From: Dolichospermum sp. UHCC 0259
Lineage (GTDB): Bacteria; Cyanobacteriota; Cyanobacteriia; Cyanobacteriales; Nostocaceae
Assembly: GCF_009711935.1 (NCBI RefSeq)
Contig: NZ_VIKX01000014.1
Coordinates: forward strand, 1-64,000
DNA: 64,000 bases
Reading direction: 5' to 3'
The notes under the pieces were generated by a model. It was not told the origin of the DNA. It saw only the letters and a program-made list of their open reading frames with translations, and did no database searches. Both the position numbers and the translations under genes were made by a program. This document shows, in pieces, positions 54,083 to 63,716 of the stretch. Position 1 is the stretch's first letter; every line of letters starts with the position of its first letter.

Positions 54083-54926
54083 GTTCAATTGCCAAAGCTA
54101 GTTGATACAGGTAGCGACGAGATAAAGAAGTATCTTTTGCTAACTGACGACTAGCTTGGGAACGGGAAATCCCCTGGTGCATAAGTTGTGATAATTCGGC
54201 TTTAAGTTCTGTTTCTGTAAGTTGGATTTGACTGGGTGGGTTTCCTGCTACTAGGAGGGTATATTCTCCTTGGGGTTCTCTTTGGGTATAATCAGCGATC
54301 GCATCCCCAATACTCCCTCGCCAAAATTCTTCGTATAATTTAGTTAGCTCCCGTGCTATAACTATAGAGCGATCGCTTCCCAATATTGTCCCCAAATCTG
54401 CTAAAGTATCCCGCAATCGGTGGGGTGATTCATAAAAAACCAAGGTTCGAGATTCACCTTGCAGAGATTCCAAATATTTCTGGCGCTGTTGACTTTTAGC
54501 TGGTAAAAAGCCATCAAAAATAAACCTATCTGTGGGTAATCCAGCGGCACTCAAAGCCGTAATTACAGCACTTGCACCGGGGATAGGAACAACAGTGATA
54601 CCATTATCAATACAAGCCTTAATTAACTCATATCCTGGGTCAGAAATTCCCGGCATTCCCGCATCACTTACCAATGCGATCGCTTTTCCATATTGTAAAT
54701 GCTCTAATAATTCGGGAATACGACTATTACTATTATGTTCATGGTAACTAACTTGGGGAGTTTTTACCTGAAAATGCTGTAATAATCTGCCTGTATGGCG
54801 TGTATCTTCCGCCGCAATCATATCCACTGCTTGTAAAATTCTCACCGCTCTAAAAGTCATATCTTCTAGATTACCAATGGGTGTAGCGACAATATAAAGT
54901 GTTCCTGGTTTGGGTTCAGTTTGCAT
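54066..54926 (-). CDS. rsmI: 16S rRNA (cytidine1402-2'-O)-methyltransferase
   Basis: RsmI methylates the 2'-OH of C1402 in the decoding centre of 16S rRNA, using S-adenosylmethionine. The tetrapyrrole-methylase-like fold is clear from 'LYIVATPIGNLEDMTFRA', 'AAEDTRHTGRLLQHF', 'SDAGMPGISDPGYEL' and 'IPGASAVITALSAAG'. A GTG at 54941 is in frame, but the ATG at 54926 (peptide 'MQTEPKPGTLYIV') fits the homologues, giving 286 residues. It is convergent with the phytase gene and overlaps its end by 17 bp. Confidence 0.95.
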   Translation of the reverse strand: MQTEPKPGTLYIVATPIGNLEDMTFRAVRILQAVDMIAAEDTRHTGRLLQHFQVKTPQVSYHEHNSNSRIPELLEHLQYGKAIALVSDAGMPGISDPGYELIKACIDNGITVVPIPGASAVITALSAAGLPTDRFIFDGFLPAKSQQRQKYLESLQGESRTLVFYESPHRLRDTLADLGTILGSDRSIVIARELTKLYEEFWRGSIGDAIADYTQREPQGEYTLLVAGNPPSQIQLTETELKAELSQLMHQGISRSQASRQLAKDTSLSRRYLYQLALAIELTQPE

Positions 54927-54992
54927 ATTAATCTTGAACACGGATTAAACGGATTTAAGGATTTCACTGAATTAGATAATCTTCAATATAAT

Positions 54993-55460
54993 TTAATTCA
55001 TTGGTGAATTTCCTTCATTTTCCCAAAATTTACTATTTAACAAAATCTCTAAATTTTCTGGGAAAGGACAAATATCAGGAAAATTAACATCATATTCATT
55101 AATTAGGTTATCAACCCCATCTAGATAGCATTCAGAGAAAATTTCTAAAAAATAATTCTGTAAACTAGGAGAATCTCTTAACAATTTTTTTATGTCTTTT
55201 TGAGTTCGTTTAATAGTATTTTCCCACCCCCGATAACAGTCAGGTAAGGGGACATAACATCGTTTGAGTGCGTGTTCAAACAAAGTCGTCAAACGATTCT
55301 CTAATTCTCGTCTCTCTCTTCCTCCCAAAGATGATACCTCCTCAATTAAATTATTCCAATCAATATCATTAACATTTCTCTCCTTTAATTGCTGAATTGT
55401 ATTCTCAACCCAGAGAACATAATCTTGATTATAGAGAGTTGTTAGTGGTGCTTTTTCCAT
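54993..55460 (-). CDS. DUF29 family protein
   Basis: This 155-residue protein of the DUF29 family is a common multi-copy cyanobacterial family of unknown function. Signature stretches are 'LYNQDYVLWVENTIQQLKER' at the N terminus, 'DWNNLIEEVSSLGGRERRE' and the 'RGWENTIKRTQKDIKKLL' helix. It is helical and soluble. The downstream 150 bp towards the PH-domain gene contain a GC-rich repeat (about 55540-55595, CCCCTCATCGCTTGCGGGG type). Confidence 0.88.
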   Translation of the reverse strand: MEKAPLTTLYNQDYVLWVENTIQQLKERNVNDIDWNNLIEEVSSLGGRERRELENRLTTLFEHALKRCYVPLPDCYRGWENTIKRTQKDIKKLLRDSPSLQNYFLEIFSECYLDGVDNLINEYDVNFPDICPFPENLEILLNSKFWENEGNSPMN

Positions 55461-55613
55461 TGCTTTTATCTCCTCCTCAATTTCTGCAAATCTATTTTCA
55501 TTACATCTTTAATCATACAGCGGTTTGATGCTCTTAGGAGGTACATCTTAGCCCCCTCATCGCTTGCGGGGAGGGGGTTGGGGGTGGGGTTCTTGTTCCA
55601 GATTTGATGACAA

Positions 55614-56225
55614 TTAGTTGTTAATGAACTTCTCAAACACCTCACCAAAATCTTTCCGCACATAAGTTTCATGAGCATATTTTAACCAATTAAAAGCATA
55701 CTGATTAATTGATTTAAATTGCTCTTCTGAAGTTGATGTAGTTGTTGAACGACTAACTGTATTAGCTGCGGTATTTAAACTAGTTTGAGCATATTGATGA
55801 TAAAGGGCATTTTCTCGTTGAATTGAGGCAATTTTCAGTAAAGCTTTGTACAAATCTTTCAAAGGAGCAATATAAGTTTTAGCCACATCAATAGAATAGG
55901 ATTGATCACCCATATTTAACTTGATTTCGATATCCATATCTATCGTTCCTGCGGTTTCTAACTTCACATCTTTGATAAGATGATGACTATAACTAAAACG
56001 TTTGAGTAGACGTTTTTTACTAACCGCAGAATTTCCATCTAGATGAATCAAAGCTAAATTTGTAAAACAGTATTCATCAGTTTTTGACTTAATTAAAAAA
56101 TAGATTTTTTCCCCTTCTTCATGAATCACATAATCATCACTATCAACTTTATGGAAATCTTCCGGTTTGATCACAGCACCAATATCACTCAAACCTAGTG
56201 CATCCATTGCCATATTTTTGAACAT
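55614..56225 (-). CDS. Bacterial PH-domain protein (YvbH-like)
   Basis: The 203-residue protein contains a bacterial pleckstrin-homology-like domain (bPH_1 type, about residues 20-125), seen as 'YFLIKSKTDEYCFTNLALIH' followed by 'KRLLKRFSYSHHLIKDVKLE'. A YvbH-like C-terminal helical region (about residues 135-200) ends 'EVFEKFINN'. The family binds neither a known lipid nor an established partner; it is often linked to envelope stress. The ATG at 56225 gives 'MFKNMAMDALGLSD', and the inner methionine (MAMDA) is a possible alternative. Confidence 0.8.
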   Translation of the reverse strand: MFKNMAMDALGLSDIGAVIKPEDFHKVDSDDYVIHEEGEKIYFLIKSKTDEYCFTNLALIHLDGNSAVSKKRLLKRFSYSHHLIKDVKLETAGTIDMDIEIKLNMGDQSYSIDVAKTYIAPLKDLYKALLKIASIQRENALYHQYAQTSLNTAANTVSRSTTTSTSEEQFKSINQYAFNWLKYAHETYVRKDFGEVFEKFINN

Positions 56226-56337
56226 GATCTTTTACTCTCTTTTAAAAAAGGACTTTTACTATCCTTCAGTTGATTATATAGCAGTGCTAATTTTTTGGTA
56301 AACTTACTTAATAGTTTGACAAGTTTATCAATTACCA

Positions 56338-57201
56338 ATGACCAATTCTGCCTTATTTGTCGGTTTAATTACCTTAGATTTCATTTATCTCGCGGATGCT
56401 CCCCCCGAAAATAATCAAAAATTAGTGGCCACTGACTATACTGTAGCAGCAGGCGGACCCGCAACAAACGCCGCTGTCACTTTCAGTCATTTAGGCAACA
56501 AATCTACAGTGTTAGTTGCATTGGGTTTGCACCATATCACACAGTTAATTTATAGCGATTTAGAGAATTACCAGGTTGCAATTATTGACTTAGACCCCTA
56601 CAGGAAAACACCACCACCTGTTTCTTCGATTGTTGTTACGCAAAGTACAGGTAAAAGAGCGGTAATTTCTATTAATGCTGTTAAAACTCAGGCAAATATT
56701 ACCTCCATTCCTGCAAATATTTTACAAGATATTGATATTGTATTGATTGACGGACATCAAATGGAAGTCAGCAAAATTATTGCCCAAACTGCTAATATTC
56801 AGAATATTCCAGTTGTCATTGATGGTGGTAGCTGGAAACCAGGATTTGCAGAAATATTACCTTTTGTAAATTATGCTATTTGTTCTGCTAATTTCTATCC
56901 CCCTAACTGCAAAAATCAGGAAGATGTTTTTGCCTATTTGCAAAATTTTAACATTCCTTATATTGCCATTACTCAAGGGGAAAACCCCATCCAATACTTA
57001 ACTCCTGACCAGTCTGGCGTAGTTAATGTGCCAAAAATACAGCCAGTTGATACACTAGGAGCAGGAGATATTTTTCACGGTGCTTTCTGTCACTATATTC
57101 TGGAAACAAATTTTATAGAAGCATTAGCACTAGCTGGGAATACTGCTGCGGAGGCGTGTAAACATTTTGGCACGCGCCCTTGGGTAAACTTAAATGTTTG
57201 A
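56338..57201 (+). CDS. PfkB family sugar/nucleoside kinase
   Basis: This ribokinase-fold kinase of 287 residues phosphorylates a sugar, nucleoside or related alcohol using ATP. Motif 1 is 'AAGGPATNAAVTFSHLG' and motif 2 is 'DTLGAGDIFHGAF' with the catalytic base aspartate (GAGD, about residue 243). The substrate is not defined by these motifs. It ends 9 bp before the hybrid histidine kinase on the same strand, so they are co-transcribed. The ATG at 56338 gives 'MTNSALFVGLITLDF'. Confidence 0.92.
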   Translation: MTNSALFVGLITLDFIYLADAPPENNQKLVATDYTVAAGGPATNAAVTFSHLGNKSTVLVALGLHHITQLIYSDLENYQVAIIDLDPYRKTPPPVSSIVVTQSTGKRAVISINAVKTQANITSIPANILQDIDIVLIDGHQMEVSKIIAQTANIQNIPVVIDGGSWKPGFAEILPFVNYAICSANFYPPNCKNQEDVFAYLQNFNIPYIAITQGENPIQYLTPDQSGVVNVPKIQPVDTLGAGDIFHGAFCHYILETNFIEALALAGNTAAEACKHFGTRPWVNLNV

Positions 57202-57210
57202 TATTTAATT

Positions 57211-59490
57211 ATGTTTATTGATTCTCGTCCTCAACTGGATATATTTAACTTTCGTCGGGTTGCTTGGTGGAAACAGGCAGTCGTGGCGATCGCCTACTAC
57301 ATCGCATCCCAATTATCTTATATATTCACCACTTACCCCTCCACAGGATCAACCCCGATTTGGATACCCGGAGGTATTGCCGTCGGACTCATCACTATCT
57401 GGGGTTATCCCCTCTGGTTAGGAGTAATGATTGGCGTATTTATCACGGAATTGACAACATATCACGGATGGGAAAATCTTCCTAGTTTCATATTAACCAT
57501 TTCCATCGTTGCCATTGCCACAGCCGGAAAGCTATTTTCTGTTTATTTGACTGAATCTTTATGTCATAGTCGCTACTTTTTAAACCGAGCTAAAGATACC
57601 CTTCAATTTGTAATCTATGGCTGTTTTCTTAGTCATTTACCTGTAGCTATTTTTTGTCCATTACTATTATGTATATTCGGTAAAGCTCCTTGGTCACTTT
57701 ATTTTAATATTGCCCTATCTTGGTGGTTAGGTGATGCCTTTGGCATCCTTATTTTAACATCCTTAATCTTGGCATGGGAACAAAATATTGTCTCATTTAC
57801 TCATTTAATAAAACGTTGTTGGCTAGAAGCTACTATTATCTTATTTCTAACATTAATTATTAGTTATTTCATTTATCAAGGTTATGATGCAGAATATCTG
57901 TTATTTCCCCTATTGGTGTGGACAGCTTTCAGATTCAAAGAACTAGGCGCAATCCTTTTAATGGTCATAATTGCTGTAATTGAGGCAATTTGTACAGTTA
58001 AAGGACATAGTTCATTTGCTAATAAATCTATCCAAATTTCTTTATTGCTGTTGCAGTCATTTATTGCCTGTATTGGTATAACAACCTTAATTTTAAATGC
58101 AGTTTTAAATGAAAACAATAAAGTGAAGAGTGATTTGCAAATAGCCAATACTACCCTAGTCACCCAAAATCTGAAATTACAAGAACTTAATAAAATACAA
58201 GAAATTGAACGCAAACAGAGAGAAAAAGTTCTCAAAGATTATCATGAAGCTTTAGAAAAACAGTTTACCCTATCTCAAGCCAAGGAAGTAGCAGAAACAT
58301 CAACCCAAGCCAAAAGTGAATTTTTAGCAAATATGAGTCATGAAATTCGCACTCCTATGAATGGTGTGATTGGTATGGCTCAACTTCTCTACATGACAGA
58401 ACTCTCAGAGGAACAAAAAGATTTAGTGAATACTATTAAAGATAGCAGCAATGCACTCTTAAGTATTATCAATGATATTCTTGATTTCTCGAAAATTGAG
58501 TCTAATAATTTTGATTTAGAACAACGTCCCTTTGTTGTCAAAAAAGTTATCAAATCTGTGTGTAATATTCTTTTTAAACAGGCTTCAAACAAAGGTATTA
58601 ATGTTAAATATAGAATTCATCCTGATATTCCTCCTCATATCTTAGGCGATGATTCTCGCCTTCGCCAAATTTTAATCAACCTTGTAGGAAATGCAATTAA
58701 ATTTACCCACGAAGGTCACATTTTTATCTCTGTTATAGTTAATAAAAAATGGAAAAATGAAGATATCGAGTTAATGGTATCTATTCAAGATACAGGAATT
58801 GGTATTGAAAAAGATCGCTTAAATAAACTGTTCCAACCCTTTACTCAAGCAGATGCTTCTATTAGTCGTAAATATGGCGGCACAGGTTTAGGATTGGCAA
58901 TTAGTAAAAGTTTAGTAAATTTAATGGGAGGGACAATTTGGGTAGAAAGTCGCGGACAGATTGGAGGACAGCCTCCCTTAAATTGGACTCCCAAGGTTAA
59001 CAATGATTATCCCCAAGGTTCAACCTTTAGTTTTACATTTATGACCAAATCAGTTTTGGGTTGTGATTTAATACCGGAAGATGATTCAGTGCAATTACCA
59101 AAAAAAGAAAAGGAGATCACCGCACCATCTTCCATGAAAATCCTTTTAGCAGAAGATAACCAAGTTAATCAAAAAGTTGCCCTATATTCTCTCAAAAAAA
59201 TAGGCTATATTGCTGATATCGCCAATAATGGACTAGAAGTATTAGAGATGTTAAAAAAACAATTCTATGATGTAATTTTAATGGATATGCAAATGCCAGA
59301 AATGGACGGGATTACCGCAACTCGAATTATTCGTCAATCTTCCAAGCCTCAACCTTGGATTATTGCTATCACCGCAAATATTTCCGAAAAAGATCGTCAG
59401 GCTTGCTTTAACGCAGGGATGAATGACTTTATGACTAAACCAATTCAAGTAGAAGCGCTCGCCGCAGTCATAGAAAAAGCTAAAATCTGA
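57211..59490 (+). CDS. MASE1 hybrid sensor histidine kinase with receiver domain
   Basis: The 759-residue membrane sensor has an N-terminal MASE1 region with about eight hydrophobic segments (about residues 20-295). A coiled coil (about 300-365) leads to HisKA, in which the phosphoacceptor histidine lies in '[20 protein letters not shown]' (about residue 376). The HATPase domain (about 480-610) shows N- and G-boxes in '[13 protein letters not shown]' and 'DTGIGIEKD', and '[10 protein letters not shown]'. A receiver domain (about 643-757) has the phosphoacceptor aspartate in [13 protein letters not shown]. All catalytic residues are present. The input is unknown. Coupling to the preceding pfkB gene (9 bp) suggests the kinase pathway and sugar metabolism are linked. 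Confidence 0.94.
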   Translation: MFIDSRPQLDIFNFRRVAWWKQAVVAIAYYIASQLSYIFTTYPSTGSTPIWIPGGIAVGLITIWGYPLWLGVMIGVFITELTTYHGWENLPSFILTISIVAIATAGKLFSVYLTESLCHSRYFLNRAKDTLQFVIYGCFLSHLPVAIFCPLLLCIFGKAPWSLYFNIALSWWLGDAFGILILTSLILAWEQNIVSFTHLIKRCWLEATIILFLTLIISYFIYQGYDAEYLLFPLLVWTAFRFKELGAILLMVIIAVIEAICTVKGHSSFANKSIQISLLLLQSFIACIGITTLILNAVLNENNKVKSDLQIANTTLVTQNLKLQELNKIQEIERKQREKVLKDYHEALEKQFTLSQAKEVAETSTQAKSEFLANMSHEIRTPMNGVIGMAQLLYMTELSEEQKDLVNTIKDSSNALLSIINDILDFSKIESNNFDLEQRPFVVKKVIKSVCNILFKQASNKGINVKYRIHPDIPPHILGDDSRLRQILINLVGNAIKFTHEGHIFISVIVNKKWKNEDIELMVSIQDTGIGIEKDRLNKLFQPFTQADASISRKYGGTGLGLAISKSLVNLMGGTIWVESRGQIGGQPPLNWTPKVNNDYPQGSTFSFTFMTKSVLGCDLIPEDDSVQLPKKEKEITAPSSMKILLAEDNQVNQKVALYSLKKIGYIADIANNGLEVLEMLKKQFYDVILMDMQMPEMDGITATRIIRQSSKPQPWIIAITANISEKDRQACFNAGMNDFMTKPIQVEALAAVIEKAKI

Positions 59491-59527
59491 ATTCTTATAG
59501 ACACACTTGAATAAAATCCACAATTTA

Positions 59528-59690
59528 GAGGGTGTTTGAAAAGTCTCTCATGGTGTATCAAATATTTTTAGATCCCCCTAAATCCCCCTTAACAAGGGGG
59601 ACTTTGACTCTATTTCCCCGCTTAACAAGGGGGGTTAGGGGGGATCTGTAAGTGCCTAAAATCACAACCTAAAACTTTTCAAACAACCTC
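59528..59690. mobile_element. MITE-like element with 17-bp terminal inverted repeats
   Basis: GAGGGTGTTTGAAAAGT (59528-59544) pairs with ACTTTTCAAACAACCTC (59674-59690) at 16 of 17 positions. The interior includes palindromes of the type CCCCCTTAACAAGGGGG and AACAAGGGGGGTTAGGGGGG. It has no coding capacity. Confidence 0.6.
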
Positions 59691-59747
59691 TTACACGAAA
59701 ATCCACACTTGAAACTCTCTCTTCTTTCTTTCTTTCTCCTTCTTCAT

Positions 59748-59910
<163 letters not shown>

Positions 59911-59953
59911 CTATAGTATTTAATTTTCCTATTCCACCCAAATTTGTCCCCAA

Positions 59954-60805
59954 ATGAAAGACTTATCCGAAATATTAATAATTGCCCGAAAGGTAGGTTG
60001 GGGTGCAGCCAGTCTCCTTAGTTCTTATTATCACGGTACTGCCGCACCAAATTTAGATATCCAGTATAAAGACAGCGAACCCGTTACAGTGGCAGATTTA
60101 GCCGTAAGTGAATATATCTTGTCACAGTTACAAGCCGCTTTAGGTGATGAAGACTTTGGATATATCAGCGAAGAAACTTATAAATCACAACAGGGAAAAA
60201 ATCCTGCCGAATGGGTATGGATTATTGATCCATTAGACGGAACAAGAGACTTTATCAACAAAACTGGAGAATATGCAATTCATATTGCCTTAGTTCAAGG
60301 AACAAGGACTATGTTAGCCATCGTGGCAGTTCCAGAGACACAAAAGTTATATTATGCTATTAGAGGTAGTGGAACTTTTATCGAAACCGCAACAGGTTCT
60401 TTACCTGTACGACTGAACTCCCGTAAAAATATCCAAGATCTAATTTTGGTTGTTAGCCGCTCACACCGCAATGATAGGTTAGAATATCTATTACAGCAAT
60501 TGCCTTGTCAAAATCAAAAAGCAATTGGTAGCGTCGGTTGCAAAATTGCCGCGATAGTTGAACAGCAAGCAGATGTTTACATTTCCCTTTCCGGTAAATC
60601 TGCACCTAAAGACTGGGATATGGCTGCTCCTGAACTGATTTTAACAGAAGCAGGTGGCAAGTTTACCCATTTTGACTGCACGCCACTAGAATACAATACT
60701 GGTGACATACAGCAATGGGGGGAATTACTGGCAAGTAATTATCAAAATCATGAGGTACTGTGTCAAGAAGCGCAAAGCATTCTCTCACGGTTTACTTCCC
60801 ACTGA
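59954..60805 (+). CDS. cysQ: 3'(2'),5'-bisphosphate nucleotidase, CysQ/IMPase family
   Basis: This 283-residue member of the magnesium-dependent, lithium-sensitive phosphatase family (inositol monophosphatase fold) has the metal-binding signature DPLDGTRDF and the second motif 'DWDMAAPELIL'. An upstream glutamate lies in 'YISEETYKSQ'. The spacing and the 'GEYAIHIALV' segment resemble CysQ, which removes PAP, an inhibitor formed during sulfate assimilation. An IMPase role is the alternative and cannot be excluded. The ATG at 59954 gives 'MKDLSEILIIARKVG'. Confidence 0.82.
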   Translation: MKDLSEILIIARKVGWGAASLLSSYYHGTAAPNLDIQYKDSEPVTVADLAVSEYILSQLQAALGDEDFGYISEETYKSQQGKNPAEWVWIIDPLDGTRDFINKTGEYAIHIALVQGTRTMLAIVAVPETQKLYYAIRGSGTFIETATGSLPVRLNSRKNIQDLILVVSRSHRNDRLEYLLQQLPCQNQKAIGSVGCKIAAIVEQQADVYISLSGKSAPKDWDMAAPELILTEAGGKFTHFDCTPLEYNTGDIQQWGELLASNYQNHEVLCQEAQSILSRFTSH

Positions 60806-61011
60806 AACAGTGTTTGTCATGGAAAATTTCCTGACAATACTGGTAATTTTGTTGGGAAAACTTGTCCATTATGGGTTAATATTCTCATGTAGTGCTATAC
60901 TTGGGGATATCAAAGATTATTTTCGGTTGAGTAAGTCGTTTTAAGATTTTTTTAAATTACGTCTCTCCGAATCTAACTCTCTACACTCTCTGGTTTGGGA
61001 GATCCTCTTCT

Positions 61012-61323
61012 ATGTCGATTTACGTTGGTAATTTGTCCTATCAGGTAACAGAAGAAGACCTGAAACGGGCTTTTGCAGAGTACGGAACAATTAGTCGTGT
61101 GCAGCTACCTACAGACCGGGAAACTAGTCGTCCACGAGGTTTTGCCTTTGTGGAAATGGGATCAGAAGCGGAAGAAGCCAAAGCGATTGAGGCATTGGAT
61201 GGTGCTGAATGGATGGGACGTGATCTGCGCGTAAACAAAGCTAAACCCAAGGAAGATAGAGGTTCTGGTTCTCCTCGTGGTGGTGGCGGAAGTTGGGGCA
61301 ATCGTGGTGGCGATCGCTACTAA
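61012..61323 (+). CDS. RRM-type RNA-binding protein (cold-responsive Rbp family)
   Basis: This 103-residue protein has one RNA recognition motif: RNP2 'IYVGNL' (residues 3-8) and RNP1 'RGFAFVEM' (42-49), each with the aromatic residues that stack on RNA. A short glycine-rich tail (about residues 85-103, GSPRGGGGSWGNRGG) follows, as in cyanobacterial Rbp proteins. Homologues are often cold-induced, and the pairing with rpsU downstream matches a known cyanobacterial arrangement. The 5' leader (about 200 bp from the cysQ-like gene) is long enough for regulation at the RNA level, but no defined element is visible. Confidence 0.94.
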   Translation: MSIYVGNLSYQVTEEDLKRAFAEYGTISRVQLPTDRETSRPRGFAFVEMGSEAEEAKAIEALDGAEWMGRDLRVNKAKPKEDRGSGSPRGGGGSWGNRGGDRY

Positions 61324-61354
61324 GTCCAGTAAAAAAAATTAAAATCTAGAGTAT

Positions 61355-61388
61355 CCAGTAGATACAGTCTCACGCTGAGTGCTACTGG
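61355..61388 (+). terminator. Hairpin between rbp and rpsU (possible attenuator)
   Basis: CCAGTAG (61355-61361) pairs with CTACTGG (61382-61388), with an inner CTCA-CGC-TGAG hairpin. A T-rich stretch (TATTTTATTTT) follows shortly. It could partly end the rbp transcript and lower rpsU expression. Confidence 0.45.
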
Positions 61389-61445
61389 AGTATTTTATTT
61401 TGACTTTAGTTCTCAAATATTAATTTAAACTACGGAGGAACAAGA

Positions 61446-61643
61446 ATGACACAAGTGGTTTTAGGTGAAAACGAAGGAATCGAATCAGCACTACGAAGAT
61501 TTAAGCGGGAAGTTTCCAAAGCAGGAATTTTCCAAGATATGCGGAAAAAGCGTCACTTTGAGACACCTTTAGAAAAAGAAAAGCGCAAAGCGATCGCTAG
61601 ACACAAGCAACGCCGTCAACAACGTTCTCGCTTCAAGCGATAG
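61446..61643 (+). CDS. rpsU: 30S ribosomal protein S21
   Basis: This 65-residue small ribosomal subunit protein sits near the mRNA exit and assists initiation. The sequence shows the family signature ('[17 protein letters not shown]') and a very basic C-terminal tail ([14 protein letters not shown]). It begins 122 bp after the RNA-binding protein gene on the same strand, the usual rbp-rpsU layout in cyanobacteria. A GGAGG ribosome-binding site precedes the ATG (about 61435-61439). Confidence 0.96.
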   Translation: MTQVVLGENEGIESALRRFKREVSKAGIFQDMRKKRHFETPLEKEKRKAIARHKQRRQQRSRFKR

Positions 61644-61669
61644 ATTTTTAGTCATATTGGCTAAGACTG

Positions 61670-61690
61670 GGAAATCCTAACAGGATTTCC
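61670..61690 (+). terminator. Rho-independent terminator after rpsU
   Basis: GGAAATCCT (61670-61678), loop AAC, AGGATTTCC (61682-61690) is a perfect 9-bp stem, followed by TTT. It ends the rbp-rpsU unit. Confidence 0.7.
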
Positions 61691-61784
61691 TTTGAGATAA
61701 CTCCACAAAAAATGATTCAATCTTGTAGGAGGGCGCGTGTCCTGAAAAGTTTATCGGTAATGGCATTTTTACTATTAATAGTTG

Positions 61785-62633
61785 TTAGTGATATTGCTGA
61801 TTTGTCATATAATCAAATATACCATAAATTTTTCCTAAAGCAGCTTGTGGCTTGATAATTAACCCTACTACTGCTTTGATGATTTGCAGAATAATTTTCA
61901 TAGTAAAAATTGACTTATTTGTATATCTGTTAATTGTAAATAAATAACTATAGGTACTATATCTAATCTTTTTAAAAATGTTTCTATTCGTAATTGATGA
62001 TGGTTGATGTATGACATGTAATTGTTTGGTAATAGCTATTAAATATCCTTTATTAGCATAACGTCTGCAAAAATCAAAATCTTCATAATATAGGAAGTAA
62101 GCATCATCAAATAAAGGACATTCAGAAAAATTCTTTAGATTAATTATTAGACTACAACCTGAAACCCAATCACAGTTAATATAATCCGTGTCGTTATTAG
62201 TTAATAAATCTACTTCTGAAATCGCGCCATTTTCAGGAATAAAACAACCACCAGCAAACCAGATTTTCTGTTCAGGAGTATAAATAATTGTCCCTAAAAT
62301 TGATAATTCTGGATATTGATCAAAAAACAATCTAGCTTTTTCTAAAGTATTTTCTGGTAAATAAGCATCTGGATTAATTATCCAAACAATGGCTTGTTTA
62401 TTTTGAGCAAAAATCCATTGTAAACCCAAATTACAACCACCACCAAAACCAAGATTATTTTCCGCTTCAATAATGATTGTTGATTGATTTTTAAGTTGAT
62501 AAATTGAATTATCATCAGGTGAATTATTAATGATAATAATTTTGTAACCATCATTGTGACAAGATGGTAGAGAATTTATCAGTTTAGTTATTAAATTAGT
62601 AGAATAATAATTAACCGTCAAAAAATATATCAT
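61785..62633 (-). CDS. Glycosyltransferase family 2
   Basis: This 282-residue protein with the GT-A fold transfers a sugar from a nucleotide sugar to a polysaccharide or lipid-linked acceptor. Motifs are 'NLGFGGGCNLGLQW', the metal-binding region 'WIINPDAYLPENTLE' and 'YYEDFDFCRRY', which holds the catalytic-base-type acid. It lacks a membrane span except for a weak C-terminal hydrophobic stretch (MKIILQIIKAVVGLIIKPQ). The gene is AT-rich. It is the last gene of a minus-strand glycosyltransferase group with the following two. Confidence 0.88.
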   Translation of the reverse strand: MIYFLTVNYYSTNLITKLINSLPSCHNDGYKIIIINNSPDDNSIYQLKNQSTIIIEAENNLGFGGGCNLGLQWIFAQNKQAIVWIINPDAYLPENTLEKARLFFDQYPELSILGTIIYTPEQKIWFAGGCFIPENGAISEVDLLTNNDTDYINCDWVSGCSLIINLKNFSECPLFDDAYFLYYEDFDFCRRYANKGYLIAITKQLHVIHQPSSITNRNIFKKIRYSTYSYLFTINRYTNKSIFTMKIILQIIKAVVGLIIKPQAALGKIYGIFDYMTNQQYH

Positions 62634-62703
62634 AATAGATTGATTTAAAAATAATTATTTACGACAAATATTTAAAAATAAATATTTTGAATAAAAATAT
62701 AAA

Positions 62704-63621
62704 TTACCATCTTTTACCAATTACACCTATTAAACCATGATAAGTTCCTAAAAAACAAGCCCATATTTTTAATTGTTTATCTTCTAAATCATACAACATA
62801 ATCAAAAAAATTTTAGCCAGCATATATTTTATGCGTCGTATTAAGCTAGTGAAATGATATAAGCCTTGAGAAAAACGATTTTCTAAATAAGTATGGTTAC
62901 GACAAATATAGTAATAACGTAAAGCTGAATATTGTTGTATATAGTGAGAGTTATTAATAAATTTTACGTGAATAGGAATGCCGAAATTATGGTGCATAAT
63001 AGCTTTTGTAACAATGAGATTATGAAATCCTTTTTTTCTTAATCGCAATCCATAATCAAGATCAATACCATCAATAAACAACTCAGCACAGGGAGGAGAG
63101 ATAGTTTGAGCCGCAGTTAAGGAAATTAGAGAACCTGATGTAATTGGTGAATCACATTCATAAAAATCAACACTGTTATTATGTTTAATTGCTACAAAAT
63201 GATCTTTAAAAAAAACTGTACCTTCGATAATATTATTTGTTTTGATATCTGAAGCAGTAGGGGCAATAATACCAATTTTATAATTATCTTTTTGAGACAA
63301 TTGATAATAAGTTTTTAGCAAAATTTCTAGGCAATTTTTAGTGGGAATACTATCTTGATCAAATGTCCATAAAAAATCATATTTTTGATCAATAGCCCAT
63401 TTTAATGCTTTTACTAAACCTGCCGCAATTCCAATATTATTCGGATAATGATGGATTAACAGTAGTTGACTGTTATTATTTAGTAGCAACGGTTTATGAG
63501 AATTATCTACTATATATATATCTGTAACTTGAATTGACTGAGATTCAATAGCTTGAATACACCTGTTAGCAGATTCCTGATCTTGATAACACGTGATATA
63601 AGCTGCTACTTTTGCTTGCAT
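62704..63621 (-). CDS. Glycosyltransferase family 2, rhamnosyltransferase-like
   Basis: This 305-residue GT2 enzyme has a DXD-type motif in 'WTFDQDSIPTKNCLEILLK' and 'DGIDLDYGLRLRKKG' in the acceptor region, like bacterial rhamnosyltransferases. The N terminus 'KVAAYITCYQDQESANRCIQ' is the usual first strand. A possible membrane-associated helix lies near the C terminus (MLAKIFLIMLYDLED). The sugar donor cannot be told. It lies 70 bp upstream of the next glycosyltransferase gene on the same strand; the group probably builds a surface polysaccharide. Confidence 0.86.
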   Translation of the reverse strand: MQAKVAAYITCYQDQESANRCIQAIESQSIQVTDIYIVDNSHKPLLLNNNSQLLLIHHYPNNIGIAAGLVKALKWAIDQKYDFLWTFDQDSIPTKNCLEILLKTYYQLSQKDNYKIGIIAPTASDIKTNNIIEGTVFFKDHFVAIKHNNSVDFYECDSPITSGSLISLTAAQTISPPCAELFIDGIDLDYGLRLRKKGFHNLIVTKAIMHHNFGIPIHVKFINNSHYIQQYSALRYYYICRNHTYLENRFSQGLYHFTSLIRRIKYMLAKIFLIMLYDLEDKQLKIWACFLGTYHGLIGVIGKRW

Positions 63622-63716
63622 ATTTTTTATTATAAAAGGTTATATAAAGTAGGCTGTAAAAAGCCTGAAAACCATATACAAAATATCAAAACAGAGAATA
63701 AAAGGAACTTCATTTG

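Noticed and set aside
55466-55678. A 70-codon frame between the DUF29 and PH-domain genes
   Set aside because: It overlaps the PH-domain gene's 3' end in another frame and runs through a GC-rich intergenic repeat.
60819-60944. A possible 41-aa membrane peptide ('MENFLTILVILLGKLVHYG') after the cysQ-like gene
   Set aside because: It has one hydrophobic stretch but no clear ribosome-binding site, and sits in the leader of the rbp gene. It could be real, but the evidence is too thin.
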